Positions 1 through 8,564 of a stretch of DNA of 64,000 nt are shown here, in pieces. Every line of letters starts with the position of its first letter. The first letter of the stretch is position 1. The position numbers and the translations under genes were made by a program. Under the pieces are notes generated by a model. That model had not been told where the DNA came from and did not search any database. It saw only the letters and a program-made list of their open reading frames with translations. Source of the DNA: an uncultured Bacteroidales bacterium (GTDB lineage: Bacteria > Bacteroidota > Bacteroidia > Bacteroidales > UBA932); the NCBI GenBank assembly GCA_944323505.1, contig CALUST010000031.1, positions 1 through 64,000 of the forward strand. The letters are read 5' to 3'.

Positions 1-2
1 TG

Positions 3-140
3 CGGGCTGACATCAAGGGCGCCATCACCAATATCAAGAATCCTACATCAGGGCAGATTACGGCTGATGAGATAGGCTCTGTGACAATTGACAGCAATAT
101 CGAATCTCCTGCTGACTGTATCATCACCACCAGAAAGTGA
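3..140 (+). CDS. 3' end of an unidentified protein (partial)
   Basis: The frame is open from the left window edge to a TGA at 138-140, giving 45 residues that end in IITTRK. I do not recognise the family. The visible tail alternates Ile/Val with small and charged residues at short intervals, which would suit a beta-strand-rich or beta-helical end; that is only an impression from a short piece. The next gene has its own promoter about 50-80 bases downstream, so the two are probably separate units. The start lies outside the window. Confidence 0.55.
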   Translation, partial: RADIKGAITNIKNPTSGQITADEIGSVTIDSNIESPADCIITTRK

Positions 141-187
141 CTTTCACGTCCTGCAAGGAAAGGGCGTGACGATTATGCATAAAAATA

Positions 188-218
188 TTGAAATATCGGC
201 TTAAATGTCATATATTTA
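188..218 (+). promoter_or_regulatory. Bacteroidota-type promoter (TTG ... TATATTTA)
   Basis: A TTG at 188-190 and TATATTTA at 211-218 are 20 nt apart, close to the Bacteroidota primary-sigma consensus (TTTG, 19-21 nt, TAnnTTTG). The predicted transcript start is near 225. This decides the start of the next gene: the ATG at 205 lies upstream of the -7 box, so the ATG at 265 is used. Confidence 0.55.
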
Positions 219-264
219 CAAGGATAATGCAATAATCAGAAGTGCAATTTTAACCGGGATACAA

Positions 265-1029
265 ATGAATCCAAGAAAGTTGATTGCAGCTGCTATGCTG
301 CTGATTTTGACCAATGTTGCCTATGCTGCCGATTCCGCAAGGCGTGACAGGGATGATGACGATGACAAGAAAGAGCGTCCTGACAAGATAGTCCGGACGA
401 GGTTCTTCAATTTCTCATATATGTACGACAAGATCCGTCTGTCCGAGAGAGATTTCCAGAATTTCAGCGAGATTTTTGATGAGACGGAGTCCATTGTCAA
501 GGATAGGATCACCGGGGTCAGGAACAATTACGGTTTCTCACTTACCAGGGGTCGCACCTATGCCTTTCATAAGAAGCCGATAGCGAGGCTCGTCACCATC
601 GGTCTGGATGCCGTATTCTTCGATGTGTCGTATTCCAATTATTCATTGATCCCGGCCACAATCGGAGTGACAGTGCCGGGACAGGCAGACAGTTATGTCC
701 CGTTTTCTACGGAGACGACAATGCACAGGCTTGAATACAGTCTGCAGGTCGGTCCGTCAGTCATCCTGACTCCAGGACAGAGCATCACAGTCGCTGCATA
801 TTTCCGGTATGCGCCTACATTTTCATCCGTATGCCTTGACGGGTCGTGGTCTGCAAACTATGCGACTCTCTTTACTACAGGGGCATCGGCCACTTTCGGC
901 AAATTGGGTGTAGGCATCGAAGCCCGTTTCGGCAACTGCAACTACAAGCACCTGACAGGTGTCGTGAGGTTCTCCGATTCCATGGTGAGGTCTGCCGGAC
1001 TCAGGGCTTTTGTCCAGGTACGCTGGTAG
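265..1029 (+). CDS. Outer-membrane beta-barrel protein with Asp-rich N-terminus
   Basis: The 254-residue precursor begins MNPRKLIAAAMLLILTNVAYA, a typical Sec signal peptide with an AYA cleavage site. An ATG 60 bases upstream lies before the promoter and is rejected. The mature N-terminus is strongly charged (SARRDRDDDDDKKERPDK), followed by alternating aromatic/polar strands and a C-terminal ...FVQVRW ending in an aromatic residue, as in outer-membrane barrels. Its size would fit a barrel of roughly 8-12 strands. There is no TonB box or plug. Function is unknown; it may be a structural porin-like protein. It converges on the ABC-F gene, with only four bases between the two stop codons. Confidence 0.7.
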   Translation: MNPRKLIAAAMLLILTNVAYAADSARRDRDDDDDKKERPDKIVRTRFFNFSYMYDKIRLSERDFQNFSEIFDETESIVKDRITGVRNNYGFSLTRGRTYAFHKKPIARLVTIGLDAVFFDVSYSNYSLIPATIGVTVPGQADSYVPFSTETTMHRLEYSLQVGPSVILTPGQSITVAAYFRYAPTFSSVCLDGSWSANYATLFTTGASATFGKLGVGIEARFGNCNYKHLTGVVRFSDSMVRSAGLRAFVQVRW

Positions 1030-1033
1030 CCGC

Positions 1034-2887
1034 TCAGCAGGAGAGTTCCAGCCAGCGAGTCTCCTTCTCGTCCAGCAGAGCAATTATCTTGCTTATGCGT
1101 TCCGAGGCTTTCTGCAGTTCCTCGAATTGCATGGAGCCTGAACTGAGTGACGCCTCCAGTTCCGCTTTCTCGGCATTGAGGGCTTCAAGGTCGCGTTCCA
1201 GCTGTTCAAGTTCCCGCTGTTCCTTGTAGGTGAGTCTCTTTGCGGCTGTCTTGTCCCGTTCCGGGCGGTTGTTTCCCGACTCCTTTTTCAGAGCCTTGGA
1301 TTCTGCCCGTTCAATTGATTTCTGTCTTGATTCGTACTCTTTTATGAATTCACGGTATTCACTGTAGGAGCCGATGAAGTCCTTGACTATCCCGTCTCCG
1401 CAGAATACGAAGAGATGGTCAGTGAGGCGGTCAAGGAAATGCCTGTCATGCGATATGATGATAAGTGTGCCCTGGAACTCCTTGAGATATTCCTCGAGTA
1501 TGTTGAGAGTGACAATGTCAAGGTCGTTCGTCGGTTCGTCGAGCACCAGCAGATTCGGCTGCTGCATCAGGATGGTCAGCAGATAGAGCCTGCGTTTCTC
1601 TCCTCCGCTCAGTTTCTCTATCCTGTTGTTGAGCATGTCGTGGGAAAACAGGAATCTGTTCAGAAGCCGTGTGTCGTTCACTATATCCAGGACAGTGTCC
1701 TCCGGGTTGAATGAGATGCCTTTCTGGTGGTAGTAGCCGATCTTCAGGGATTCACCCCTCTCGATGGTCCCTGTGAGCAGTCCCTGTCCATGCTGCCACG
1801 GGCAGCCGGCCTTGTCGCTGTAGTATGTCTCAGGGTCTGTTGACACCATTTCCGGGGTGTAGTCTCCTGTCAGGAGATTGATGAACGTGCTTTTCCCGGC
1901 TCCGTTCCGTCCCACTATACCGACCTTTTCATATCTCTGGAAATTGTAGGTGAAATGGTCAAGATAGCATGTCTTCCCGTAATGGAATGACACGTCCTTG
2001 CAGTTGATGATTTTTGTACCGAGCCTCGTGCTGCCCTGTACTTCCGACATGGAGATTTTCTGCTGGATGTATGTCTGTCCGGCGCGTTCTTTCAGTTCAT
2101 GGAAGGCATTTATCCTGTATCTGGCCTTTCCTGTCCTGGCCTGCGGCGTGCTCCTCATCCATTCCAGTTCCCTGCGCAGGATGTTGCGGACCTTGTCTGT
2201 CTCTGCATTCCGGTTGGCTATCCTTTCCTCCCGCTTTTCCAGATATTGCATATAGTTGCCCCTGTAGGTGTAGAGGGAGCCGTGGTCAAGTTCCATGACG
2301 GTATTGCATACCTTGTCAAGGAAATATCTGTCATGCGTGACCATGAGCAGGGTGCACCTGGAGCGGGACAGGAATCCTTCGAGGAATTCGATGGCATCTA
2401 TGTCCAGATGGTTTGTAGGCTCGTCCATAATGTAGAAGTCGGCCTCGGTGGCAAGCATCTCTGCCAGGGCGACCCTCTTGATCTCCCCGCCGGACAGTTC
2501 TTGCATCTTCTGTCCAGGGTCCGGCAGGCGGAAGGACGTCAGAAGTTGCCTTACACGCCTCTCATATTCCCACAGATGTTCCGTGTCAAGGTGTTCCGTG
2601 AATGAGGAACTGTGGTTCATGATCTGGTCGAAGATGCTGCTTTCAGGAGAGAAGTCGTATTCCTGCTGCAGGAAGGCAATGCGTATGTCCTTCAGGAAGA
2701 CAATCTTTCCTCCGGAGTCGGACTTGTCCTCTCCGGCCAGTATCCTGAGCAGGGATGTCTTGCCTGTCCCGTTAGGGGCTATCAGAGCTATCTTGTCCCC
2801 TTCGTTAATATTGAATCCTATGTTCTCGAACAGGACTTTAGGCCCGTAGGATTTGGATATGTTCTCGATCTGCAGATAACTTGCCAT
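1034..2887 (-). CDS. ABC-F family ATPase (Uup/EttA-like)
   Basis: This 617-aa soluble protein has two ABC ATPase domains and no membrane segments, the ABC-F pattern of ribosome-associated translation factors. Domain 1 has a Walker A APNGTGKT (37-44), where Ala replaces the first Gly, signature LSGGE (131-135) and DEPTNHLD (155-162). Domain 2 has GRNGAGKS (326-333), LSGGE (426-430) and DEPTNDLD (450-457). A linker of about 80 residues rich in Arg/Glu joins them, as in the ribosome-contacting interdomain arm. The last 80 residues form a charged coiled coil, as in Uup. Members resolve stalled ribosomes or protect against antibiotics; which applies here is not visible. It is the last gene of the leftward run. 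Confidence 0.9.
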   Translation of the reverse strand: MASYLQIENISKSYGPKVLFENIGFNINEGDKIALIAPNGTGKTSLLRILAGEDKSDSGGKIVFLKDIRIAFLQQEYDFSPESSIFDQIMNHSSSFTEHLDTEHLWEYERRVRQLLTSFRLPDPGQKMQELSGGEIKRVALAEMLATEADFYIMDEPTNHLDIDAIEFLEGFLSRSRCTLLMVTHDRYFLDKVCNTVMELDHGSLYTYRGNYMQYLEKREERIANRNAETDKVRNILRRELEWMRSTPQARTGKARYRINAFHELKERAGQTYIQQKISMSEVQGSTRLGTKIINCKDVSFHYGKTCYLDHFTYNFQRYEKVGIVGRNGAGKSTFINLLTGDYTPEMVSTDPETYYSDKAGCPWQHGQGLLTGTIERGESLKIGYYHQKGISFNPEDTVLDIVNDTRLLNRFLFSHDMLNNRIEKLSGGEKRRLYLLTILMQQPNLLVLDEPTNDLDIVTLNILEEYLKEFQGTLIIISHDRHFLDRLTDHLFVFCGDGIVKDFIGSYSEYREFIKEYESRQKSIERAESKALKKESGNNRPERDKTAAKRLTYKEQRELEQLERDLEALNAEKAELEASLSSGSMQFEELQKASERISKIIALLDEKETRWLELSC

Positions 2888-2905
2888 GGCGCGTCACGGT
2901 ATTTT

Positions 2906-4075
2906 TCAGAACTTCATCTTCCTTCCGGAGAGGGCGTGCGGTATCATCCACCCTCTGTAGAAGCCCTGTATCTTTATTTCTTCATTTTCATTTTTCTTCA
3001 GGTAGTCCGTTATGGCTCCTGGCTCAGGTACGGTTCTCAGACGTCTGAAATCCTTGTGGGCCTTTATGACGGACCTGAAATATCCGGGTTTGAGGGATAG
3101 CAGATACATGGCGGCAGCGCATCCGTCAATCAGCATCCTTGTCATGATTGTGCGGCGGGCTTTCCTTGTCCCTTTGACGGCGGCAGCCATGAGATCAACC
3201 TTGTCCCCATCCTTTTTCTGCCGCTTCACTTCCTCCAAGGCATACGTCTTTGCGAGATTATTGTCCAGCATCAGCAGGTTGTTGCGGAAGTTGAGATATA
3301 GTTTCCAGGGCGAGTCCTGCGGCAGTGTGCCTCCTCCGATATGGTAGACGGTGGACTGCGGGACAACGCATACTCTCCATCCCGCGAGTTGCGCCCTCCA
3401 GCACAGGTCTATCTCTTCCATGTGCGCGAAGAATCTCTCATCGAGACCTCCGAGTCCGCTGTATACTGATGAACGTATCATCAGGCAGGCTCCAGTGGCC
3501 CAGAACACGTCGGCAGGCTCGTCATACTGCCCCTCGTCGCGCTCAAGTCTTTTCAGCACACGCCCCCGGCAGAACGGGAAGCCGTATCTGTCGATGTAGC
3601 CTCCTGCTGCCCCCGCGTATTCAAACATGTCCTTGTCCTGCCATGAATGCAGTTTGGGGGCGCATATCCCGCAGCCGCTCTCTCTTTTCATCCATTCCGC
3701 CAGAGGCTCAAGCCAGTTTTCCGGGACTTCGATGTCGGAGTTGATCAGCAGGAAGTATTTGCATCTTATCCGTTCAAATGCCTTGTTATATCCTCCTGTG
3801 AACCCGTAGTTCCTGTCTAATATCAGGGTTCTGACATCCGGGAATGACTGTCTCATCATTTCCATAGAGCCGTCATCGGAAGCGTTGTCCGCGACAATCA
3901 CCTCAGAGCGGCCTTCAGACAGGATGCCCTTGGTATTGAAGCATTCGACGGAGCGGAGCAGGGCAGGGAGGAACTTCTCCAGGAAATGTCTCCCGTTCCA
4001 GTTGAGTATGACCACTGCCACCCCTTTGACTTCCAGGACGGTATCCGTTGTTTCCTTGATGCTGGCTGTATTCAT
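2906..4075 (-). CDS. Family 2 glycosyltransferase
   Basis: The 389-aa protein has a GT-A fold nucleotide-sugar transferase domain in its first 270 residues: VVILNWNG near the start, VADNASDDGS, NYGFTGGYNKA, and the metal-binding segment LINSDIEVP. An acceptor-side motif GLDERFFAHMEEIDLCWRA follows, typical of rhamnosyltransferase-like GT2 enzymes. A weakly hydrophobic stretch (MLIDGCAAAMYLLSL) near residue 320 may associate with the membrane. It probably adds a sugar to a surface polysaccharide or glycolipid at the inner face of the membrane. It lies 15 bases downstream of the EamA gene and 18 bases upstream of the ABC-F gene. No other glycan genes surround it, so the substrate cannot be inferred. 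Confidence 0.87.
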   Translation of the reverse strand: MNTASIKETTDTVLEVKGVAVVILNWNGRHFLEKFLPALLRSVECFNTKGILSEGRSEVIVADNASDDGSMEMMRQSFPDVRTLILDRNYGFTGGYNKAFERIRCKYFLLINSDIEVPENWLEPLAEWMKRESGCGICAPKLHSWQDKDMFEYAGAAGGYIDRYGFPFCRGRVLKRLERDEGQYDEPADVFWATGACLMIRSSVYSGLGGLDERFFAHMEEIDLCWRAQLAGWRVCVVPQSTVYHIGGGTLPQDSPWKLYLNFRNNLLMLDNNLAKTYALEEVKRQKKDGDKVDLMAAAVKGTRKARRTIMTRMLIDGCAAAMYLLSLKPGYFRSVIKAHKDFRRLRTVPEPGAITDYLKKNENEEIKIQGFYRGWMIPHALSGRKMKF

Positions 4076-4090
4076 TGTGGCGTAAATATC

Positions 4091-5029
4091 TTATCGGGAA
4101 CCTAAATATATGAAAATCATACCGATGAGAATCAGGACGAGATCAAGTGCCTTCGCTTTCAGGTTCTTTTCCCTGAAAAGTATCACTCCGCAGGCGAATG
4201 ATACTATCACCGAGCCTCTCCTGATAAGGGATACGACTGAAATCATGGAATCCGGCTGGTTGAGGGCTGTGAAATATGCGAAGTCCGCTGCCGATATGAA
4301 GATTGATATCAACGGTATGGCCCACGTCCAGTGGAATGGGGTGGTGCTCTTTCTGTTGGGATACCATATTATGGCACAGATCACGCCCATCATCACCAGC
4401 TGGTACAGGTTGTACCAGCTCTGAACGAACATCGGGCTGAGTTCCTGCATAATGTATTTGTCGTACAGGCCGCTTATTGCTCCGATGACCGCTGCTGCAG
4501 CCACGCACCATATCCATTTGTCATGAGTGAAGTCCACCTGCTCCTTTTTGCTGGATATGCCCAGCATGTAGAGTGATATCATGGACAGGATGACGCCGGT
4601 CCATTGGAAGCCGTTGAGCCTTTCTCCGAAGATCAGCATCGCTCCTATGAGGACGAGTACCGGCCTTGTGGCGTTGATGGGGCCTACTATCGTGATGGGC
4701 AGATGCTTCATGCCGAAATATCCGAAAATCCATGATGCCAGTACGATGAATGATTTGACGAGCACAAGGAGGTGGGCATGCAGCAATGAGCCTGTCCCGG
4801 CACCGGATGTATCAGGATGTCCTGCGTATGGAGCGCTGTCCAATGCTCCTCCGCTGAACCACCCCGTGCCTGCGACAGAGTCTATGATGAAAGGTGAGAA
4901 AATGATTGATGCGAATAGCGTATTGAAAAACAGCACCGGCAGGACTGCATTGTCCTTCAGTGCTGATTTCTTGGAAGTGTCATACAGCCCGAGAAGGGCT
5001 GCCGACACAAATGCCAACGCCAACCACAT
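4091..5029 (-). CDS. EamA/DMT-family membrane transporter
   Basis: The 312-aa protein is almost entirely hydrophobic, with about ten membrane helices in two EamA-type halves. The pattern GPINATRPVLVLIGAMLIFGE in the first half and SLIRRGSVIVSFACGVILFRE in the second are the matching repeat ends. Family members export or import small metabolites, often amino acids, nucleosides or sugars. Its ATG overlaps the TAA of the upstream slyD-like gene by one base (TAATG), implying translational coupling. An acidic loop of about 35 residues follows the second helix and is longer than usual. The substrate is not predictable. Confidence 0.85.
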   Translation of the reverse strand: MWLALAFVSAALLGLYDTSKKSALKDNAVLPVLFFNTLFASIIFSPFIIDSVAGTGWFSGGALDSAPYAGHPDTSGAGTGSLLHAHLLVLVKSFIVLASWIFGYFGMKHLPITIVGPINATRPVLVLIGAMLIFGERLNGFQWTGVILSMISLYMLGISSKKEQVDFTHDKWIWCVAAAAVIGAISGLYDKYIMQELSPMFVQSWYNLYQLVMMGVICAIIWYPNRKSTTPFHWTWAIPLISIFISAADFAYFTALNQPDSMISVVSLIRRGSVIVSFACGVILFREKNLKAKALDLVLILIGMIFIYLGSR

Positions 5030-5667
5030 TATTTATGGCCTCCGCAGCATCCGTCGCCGTGTCCGTGACCCTCGCCGTGGCCTCCGCAGCATCCGTCACC
5101 GTGTCCGTGACCCTCGCCGTGACCTCCGCAGCATCCGTCGCCGTGTCCGTGACCGTCGCCGTGTCCTCCGCAGCAGCAACTGTGGACGTATTCTCCGTGA
5201 AGTCCTTCTTTCAATTCTTTTTCGGTGGCTTCCCTTACTGATATTATTTCCCCGGAAAAATTCAGCGTCTTGCCTGCCATAGGGGAGTTGAGGTCCATCT
5301 TCACAGTCTTCTCGTGGACTTCAAGTATCTTGCCCGGCACGATGCCGCCCTTGCCGTTGAGCATCGGCACTGTAGTGCCCGGCACAAGCAGGTTTTCCTG
5401 GATTGTCCCGTTCACTTCAAATGCCTCCTTCGGGAGGTCTATGATCCTGTCAGGGTCAATTTCCCCGTATCCCTCTGCAGGAGTGAGGGTGAATCCGAAT
5501 CTGCTCCCCGGCTCAAGTCCGGCTATATTTTCCTCGAACTTTTCAAGCAGGGTCCTTGTCCCGTGGATATAGTCAAGGGGTTTCTCTTTTGTGGTCCTGT
5601 CGACAATCTCTCCGTCGACTTCGAGTTCGTAACACAACTCGACTACCATGTTGTTGCCGATTTTCAT
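5029..5667 (-). CDS. slyD: SlyD-like FKBP peptidyl-prolyl isomerase with His/Cys/Gly-rich tail
   Basis: The 212-aa protein starts with a SlyD-type FKBP domain (MKIGNNMVVELCYELEVDGEIVD; GTRTLLEKFEENIAGLEPG; LTPAEGYGEIDPDRI) with an inserted IF chaperone domain around residues 70-130. The last 50 residues are a low-complexity metal-binding tail of three near-identical 14-residue units built from CCGGHGEGHGHGDG, plus a partial unit. In Escherichia coli SlyD a His/Cys-rich tail binds nickel and other metals and delivers Ni to hydrogenase maturation; no hydrogenase genes are visible here, so the metal role is open. It is a cytoplasmic chaperone/isomerase and overlaps the start of the EamA gene by one base. 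Confidence 0.9.
   Translation of the reverse strand: MKIGNNMVVELCYELEVDGEIVDRTTKEKPLDYIHGTRTLLEKFEENIAGLEPGSRFGFTLTPAEGYGEIDPDRIIDLPKEAFEVNGTIQENLLVPGTTVPMLNGKGGIVPGKILEVHEKTVKMDLNSPMAGKTLNFSGEIISVREATEKELKEGLHGEYVHSCCCGGHGDGHGHGDGCCGGHGEGHGHGDGCCGGHGEGHGHGDGCCGGHK
5037..5162 (-). repeat. Three 42-bp tandem repeats encoding the SlyD metal-binding tail
   Basis: Units at 5037-5078, 5079-5120 and 5121-5162 differ from each other at only a few positions; a partial unit follows from 5163. Each codes one 14-residue CCGGHGxGHGHGDG block, so copy-number change keeps the frame and alters metal-site number. Confidence 0.9.
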
Positions 5668-5708
5668 CGCGATATCTGTTTAAAATTCTGTCAATATGTC
5701 ATTCAGTG

Positions 5709-7130
5709 TCATGCACTGAAATCCACTCCCGCGAATGCAAGTGACGGAATCTGCCATCTGGTGCATCCCCTGGCATCAGAGCCTGCAGCGACAAGATTGT
5801 TCCACAACCTGACCATATTGCCTGTGACAAGCATCTCTTTCACAGGATGCGTTATCCTGCCGCCCTTGAAGGCAAATCCTTCGATGCCGTATGAGAAATC
5901 ACCTGTGACAGGATTGCAGTTGCCGCCGTTGAAGCCGCAGACATATATCCCGTCTCCGCATTCATTCATCAAATCTTGCAAAGATACCCTTTTTTCCGCT
6001 GAATCCAAACAAGAGCCTCTGCCTCCGGGGAATGCCGGCATCAGTACAGGTCTGGACACGCTTTCCACCGTCGGCTCCATCCCTGTCTTCCCCGCTATGT
6101 ATGTGTTAGTGAAATATTCTTTTATCACCCCATTCTCTATCACAGGACCGTCTTTTGTCGCCACTCCTTCAGTATCATAGTATCTGCTGCCTGGCTTCCC
6201 GGGAGTCCTGGCCAGGTCAAGTATGGTCAGCCTGTCCGTGAATACCTGCCTGCCGAGGCTTTCTGCAAGGAATGAGTTCTTCTGCTGGATGGCTGTGGCG
6301 TTCAAGGCGGAGAAAAGAGGGGAGACGAGTCTTGAACTCACGTTGCTGTCGGTTATCATGTTGAATCTCCCGCTTCTGTGCCTTTTCGGGCCTATCTGCC
6401 TCACTGCCCTCTCCAATGCGGACCTTGAACATTCCTTCAGGTCTTGTCTCATTGCTGCCGGCGATGCCTCCCACCAGTAGCCGCTGTATCTGTCTCCTTT
6501 CCTGTCAGAGATTGTCATTTCCGAGCAGAATGCGAACGATGTCTCGGTATGTCTTCCTGAGAAGCCTTGGGAGTCTATTGTATAGTTGTCGTCGATGGAG
6601 TCGGAATATTCGCACTCCTCCGAGATGAGGCGGAATCCCGCATTGCCGCAGGTCTCCTCCCTGAATATCGTGCCTGATAATGCGGAGGACAGTCTCTCCT
6701 CTGCGGCTATCCTGTGATATGAACTGTCATAAAGACCAGTCTCTGTCCCTGTGATGGCGTCCTTGGCAGTCCTTTCAGGCGAAGGCAGCCTTCTGAACCC
6801 GTCGGGTGCAAGCATCCTGACAGTCTCCAGCGCCTTTGTCACGAATCTTCCGAGGCTCTCCCTGTCGAGGATGTTGGTGGAGAATGTCCCGTACCTCCCG
6901 TCAGCGAACAGGTAAAGGAATATTGATCTGTCTGCCGAGTGCATCACCTTGTCCAGACTTCCGTTGAGGACGGAAAACGAGTCGAGGACGCTCTTGTTCA
7001 GCGATACCCTGGCCTGGGAGGCTCCTGCCCCGATTGCATAATCAATGCAAAACTTTGCGGCCGACATCTCGTCCTCTGAGACCAGCCCCTCTTTCCTGTT
7101 GTCTGTATCTTTCATTCCTGTCATTCTCAT
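5709..7130 (-). CDS. pmbA: TldE/PmbA-type metalloprotease subunit
   Basis: The 473-aa protein matches the modulator-of-gyrase peptidase family: an N-terminal helical domain with ARVSLNKSVLDSFSVLNGSLD, then the C-terminal barrel region with DTEGVATKDGPVIENGVIKEYF and NGGNCNPVTGDFSYGIEGFAFKGG. The second of these is the TldE/PmbA hallmark. It lacks the HExxxH zinc motif carried by the adjacent TldD. TldD and TldE form a heterodimer that degrades unfolded peptides and matures some ribosomal peptides. Its start is one base beyond the tldD stop, so the two are probably made together. Confidence 0.88.
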   Translation of the reverse strand: MRMTGMKDTDNRKEGLVSEDEMSAAKFCIDYAIGAGASQARVSLNKSVLDSFSVLNGSLDKVMHSADRSIFLYLFADGRYGTFSTNILDRESLGRFVTKALETVRMLAPDGFRRLPSPERTAKDAITGTETGLYDSSYHRIAAEERLSSALSGTIFREETCGNAGFRLISEECEYSDSIDDNYTIDSQGFSGRHTETSFAFCSEMTISDRKGDRYSGYWWEASPAAMRQDLKECSRSALERAVRQIGPKRHRSGRFNMITDSNVSSRLVSPLFSALNATAIQQKNSFLAESLGRQVFTDRLTILDLARTPGKPGSRYYDTEGVATKDGPVIENGVIKEYFTNTYIAGKTGMEPTVESVSRPVLMPAFPGGRGSCLDSAEKRVSLQDLMNECGDGIYVCGFNGGNCNPVTGDFSYGIEGFAFKGGRITHPVKEMLVTGNMVRLWNNLVAAGSDARGCTRWQIPSLAFAGVDFSA

Positions 7131-7131
7131 A

Positions 7132-8559
7132 TCATTCTCCTCCTACCGTGAGGCAGTCTATCAGCACTGTCGGTATCCCGCAGCTTACTGCCGCGCTCTG
7201 GTCCTTCCCGCAAGTCCATGTCCCGTTGTCGATTTTCAGGTCATTTCCGACAGCCGTGATTCCGGCAAGAGCCTGGGGACCGTTACCTATTATGTTTATA
7301 TCCTTTACCGGGGCAGTCAGTATCCCGTTTTCTATCATCCTGCCGCTTTTCACATAGAATGTGAAGTCCCCCTCGCCGATTTTGACTTGCCCGTTGGAGA
7401 ATTCATCGACATAGATGCCTTTTTTCACTGAACCGATTATATCCTCTTTCGGTACAGTGCCGTTCTCCATGTATGTCGCCCTCATTCTCGGGATGGGATT
7501 GAATCTGAACGACTCCCGTCTCCCGTTTCCTGTAGGCGCGGTCCCGTACCACCTGGCGCTGACCCTGTCATGGAGATATGAGGTCAGCACCCCGTCAGTC
7601 ACCATATATGTCTTCTGTCCCGGGATGCCTTCGTCATCATAGTTGCAGGCTCCGCGGTTGTATCTGATGGTCCCGTCGTCAACGATGTTTATGCCGGCCG
7701 GACATATTCTTTCTCCTATCCTGCCGGAAAATACGGACTGCCCCTTGCGGTTGAAATCCGCCTCGAACGAGTGTCCCATTGATTCGTGCAGGAGGATTCC
7801 TGATGCGCCGGCTCCCATCACGACAGGCATCCTGCCGCCTTTCGGCCTCCTTGCCTCGAACCTCTCGTCAATCCCGGATACGGCTTCGCTGATCATCTCG
7901 TCGATGATGGTATCTGTGACCATCTCCGCTCCCATGCGGAAACTTCTGGATACGGTCTTGTTTTCGTTCCTGCCGTTATGCGAGAAGATGACAGATGCCG
8001 TGATACTGCCCAACGGCCTTGTGTCGCAAGTGAGTTCTCCGTATGAGTTGAACATCATGATGTCGCTCTGTGAGTACGACAGTTTTGCCGAGACTTTGAC
8101 AACACGTGTGTCTTTCGAGAATATCCCGGTCTCGAGTCTTTTGAGGAATGGCAGGAATGATGACGCCGCCGAGTCTCTCCACGCAACTGCCATCGGGTAA
8201 AGCCCGTCCCTGCATACGTGTCCTGACACGGGGGAGGATGCCGTCCGGCTGCGGCCACAGTTGTCTCCCTGTGCAATTACTGATGCCGCCTTTGCGGCAG
8301 CCGTCATGTCGTCCATGTCGGTATTCTCCGAATAGGCGTATCCGGTCTTTTCTTCTTTCAGTGTCCTGATTCCTGTCCCGAAATCAATGTGGAATCCACC
8401 TGACGAGACTTCCCCGTCGCGTAGAAGCAGGTCATTGTATGTGCTGTATTCAAAATACAGGTCCGCATAGTCTCCTCCATGTGAGAGCGCGGCTGCAATG
8501 AGCCTTTCCATCTGCGGCTCCGTCACATGGAAGGTCTCCAAAAAATATCTCTTGTCCAT
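7132..8559 (-). CDS. tldD: TldD-type zinc metalloprotease
   Basis: This is the catalytic partner of the adjacent PmbA-like protein. The zinc-binding HExxxH is present as HESMGH at residues 258-263, within GASGILLHESMGHSFEADF, the family signature. The chosen start, MDKRYFLETF at 8559, gives 475 aa, the normal family length. Longer upstream starts run into the zeta-like gene in another frame. The start is five bases from that gene's stop. The TldD/TldE protease cleaves flexible peptides in the cytoplasm; in E. coli it was linked to microcin B17 maturation and CcdA degradation. Confidence 0.92.
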   Translation of the reverse strand: MDKRYFLETFHVTEPQMERLIAAALSHGGDYADLYFEYSTYNDLLLRDGEVSSGGFHIDFGTGIRTLKEEKTGYAYSENTDMDDMTAAAKAASVIAQGDNCGRSRTASSPVSGHVCRDGLYPMAVAWRDSAASSFLPFLKRLETGIFSKDTRVVKVSAKLSYSQSDIMMFNSYGELTCDTRPLGSITASVIFSHNGRNENKTVSRSFRMGAEMVTDTIIDEMISEAVSGIDERFEARRPKGGRMPVVMGAGASGILLHESMGHSFEADFNRKGQSVFSGRIGERICPAGINIVDDGTIRYNRGACNYDDEGIPGQKTYMVTDGVLTSYLHDRVSARWYGTAPTGNGRRESFRFNPIPRMRATYMENGTVPKEDIIGSVKKGIYVDEFSNGQVKIGEGDFTFYVKSGRMIENGILTAPVKDINIIGNGPQALAGITAVGNDLKIDNGTWTCGKDQSAAVSCGIPTVLIDCLTVGGE

Positions 8560-8564
8560 CTCTG

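Noticed and set aside
205..264. An ATG at 205 as start of the small barrel gene
   Set aside because: It is upstream of the -7 box at 211-218 and would add residues before the signal peptide.
5037..5162. Tandem 42-bp units considered as a CRISPR array
   Set aside because: There are no variable spacers, the units are contiguous and in frame, and they code a SlyD tail.
4581..5282. A 233-residue plus-strand frame with repeated RSIRRRVRDPRR units
   Set aside because: It is the antisense of the SlyD His/Cys repeat region and the EamA gene; the repeats are explained by the 42-bp DNA units.
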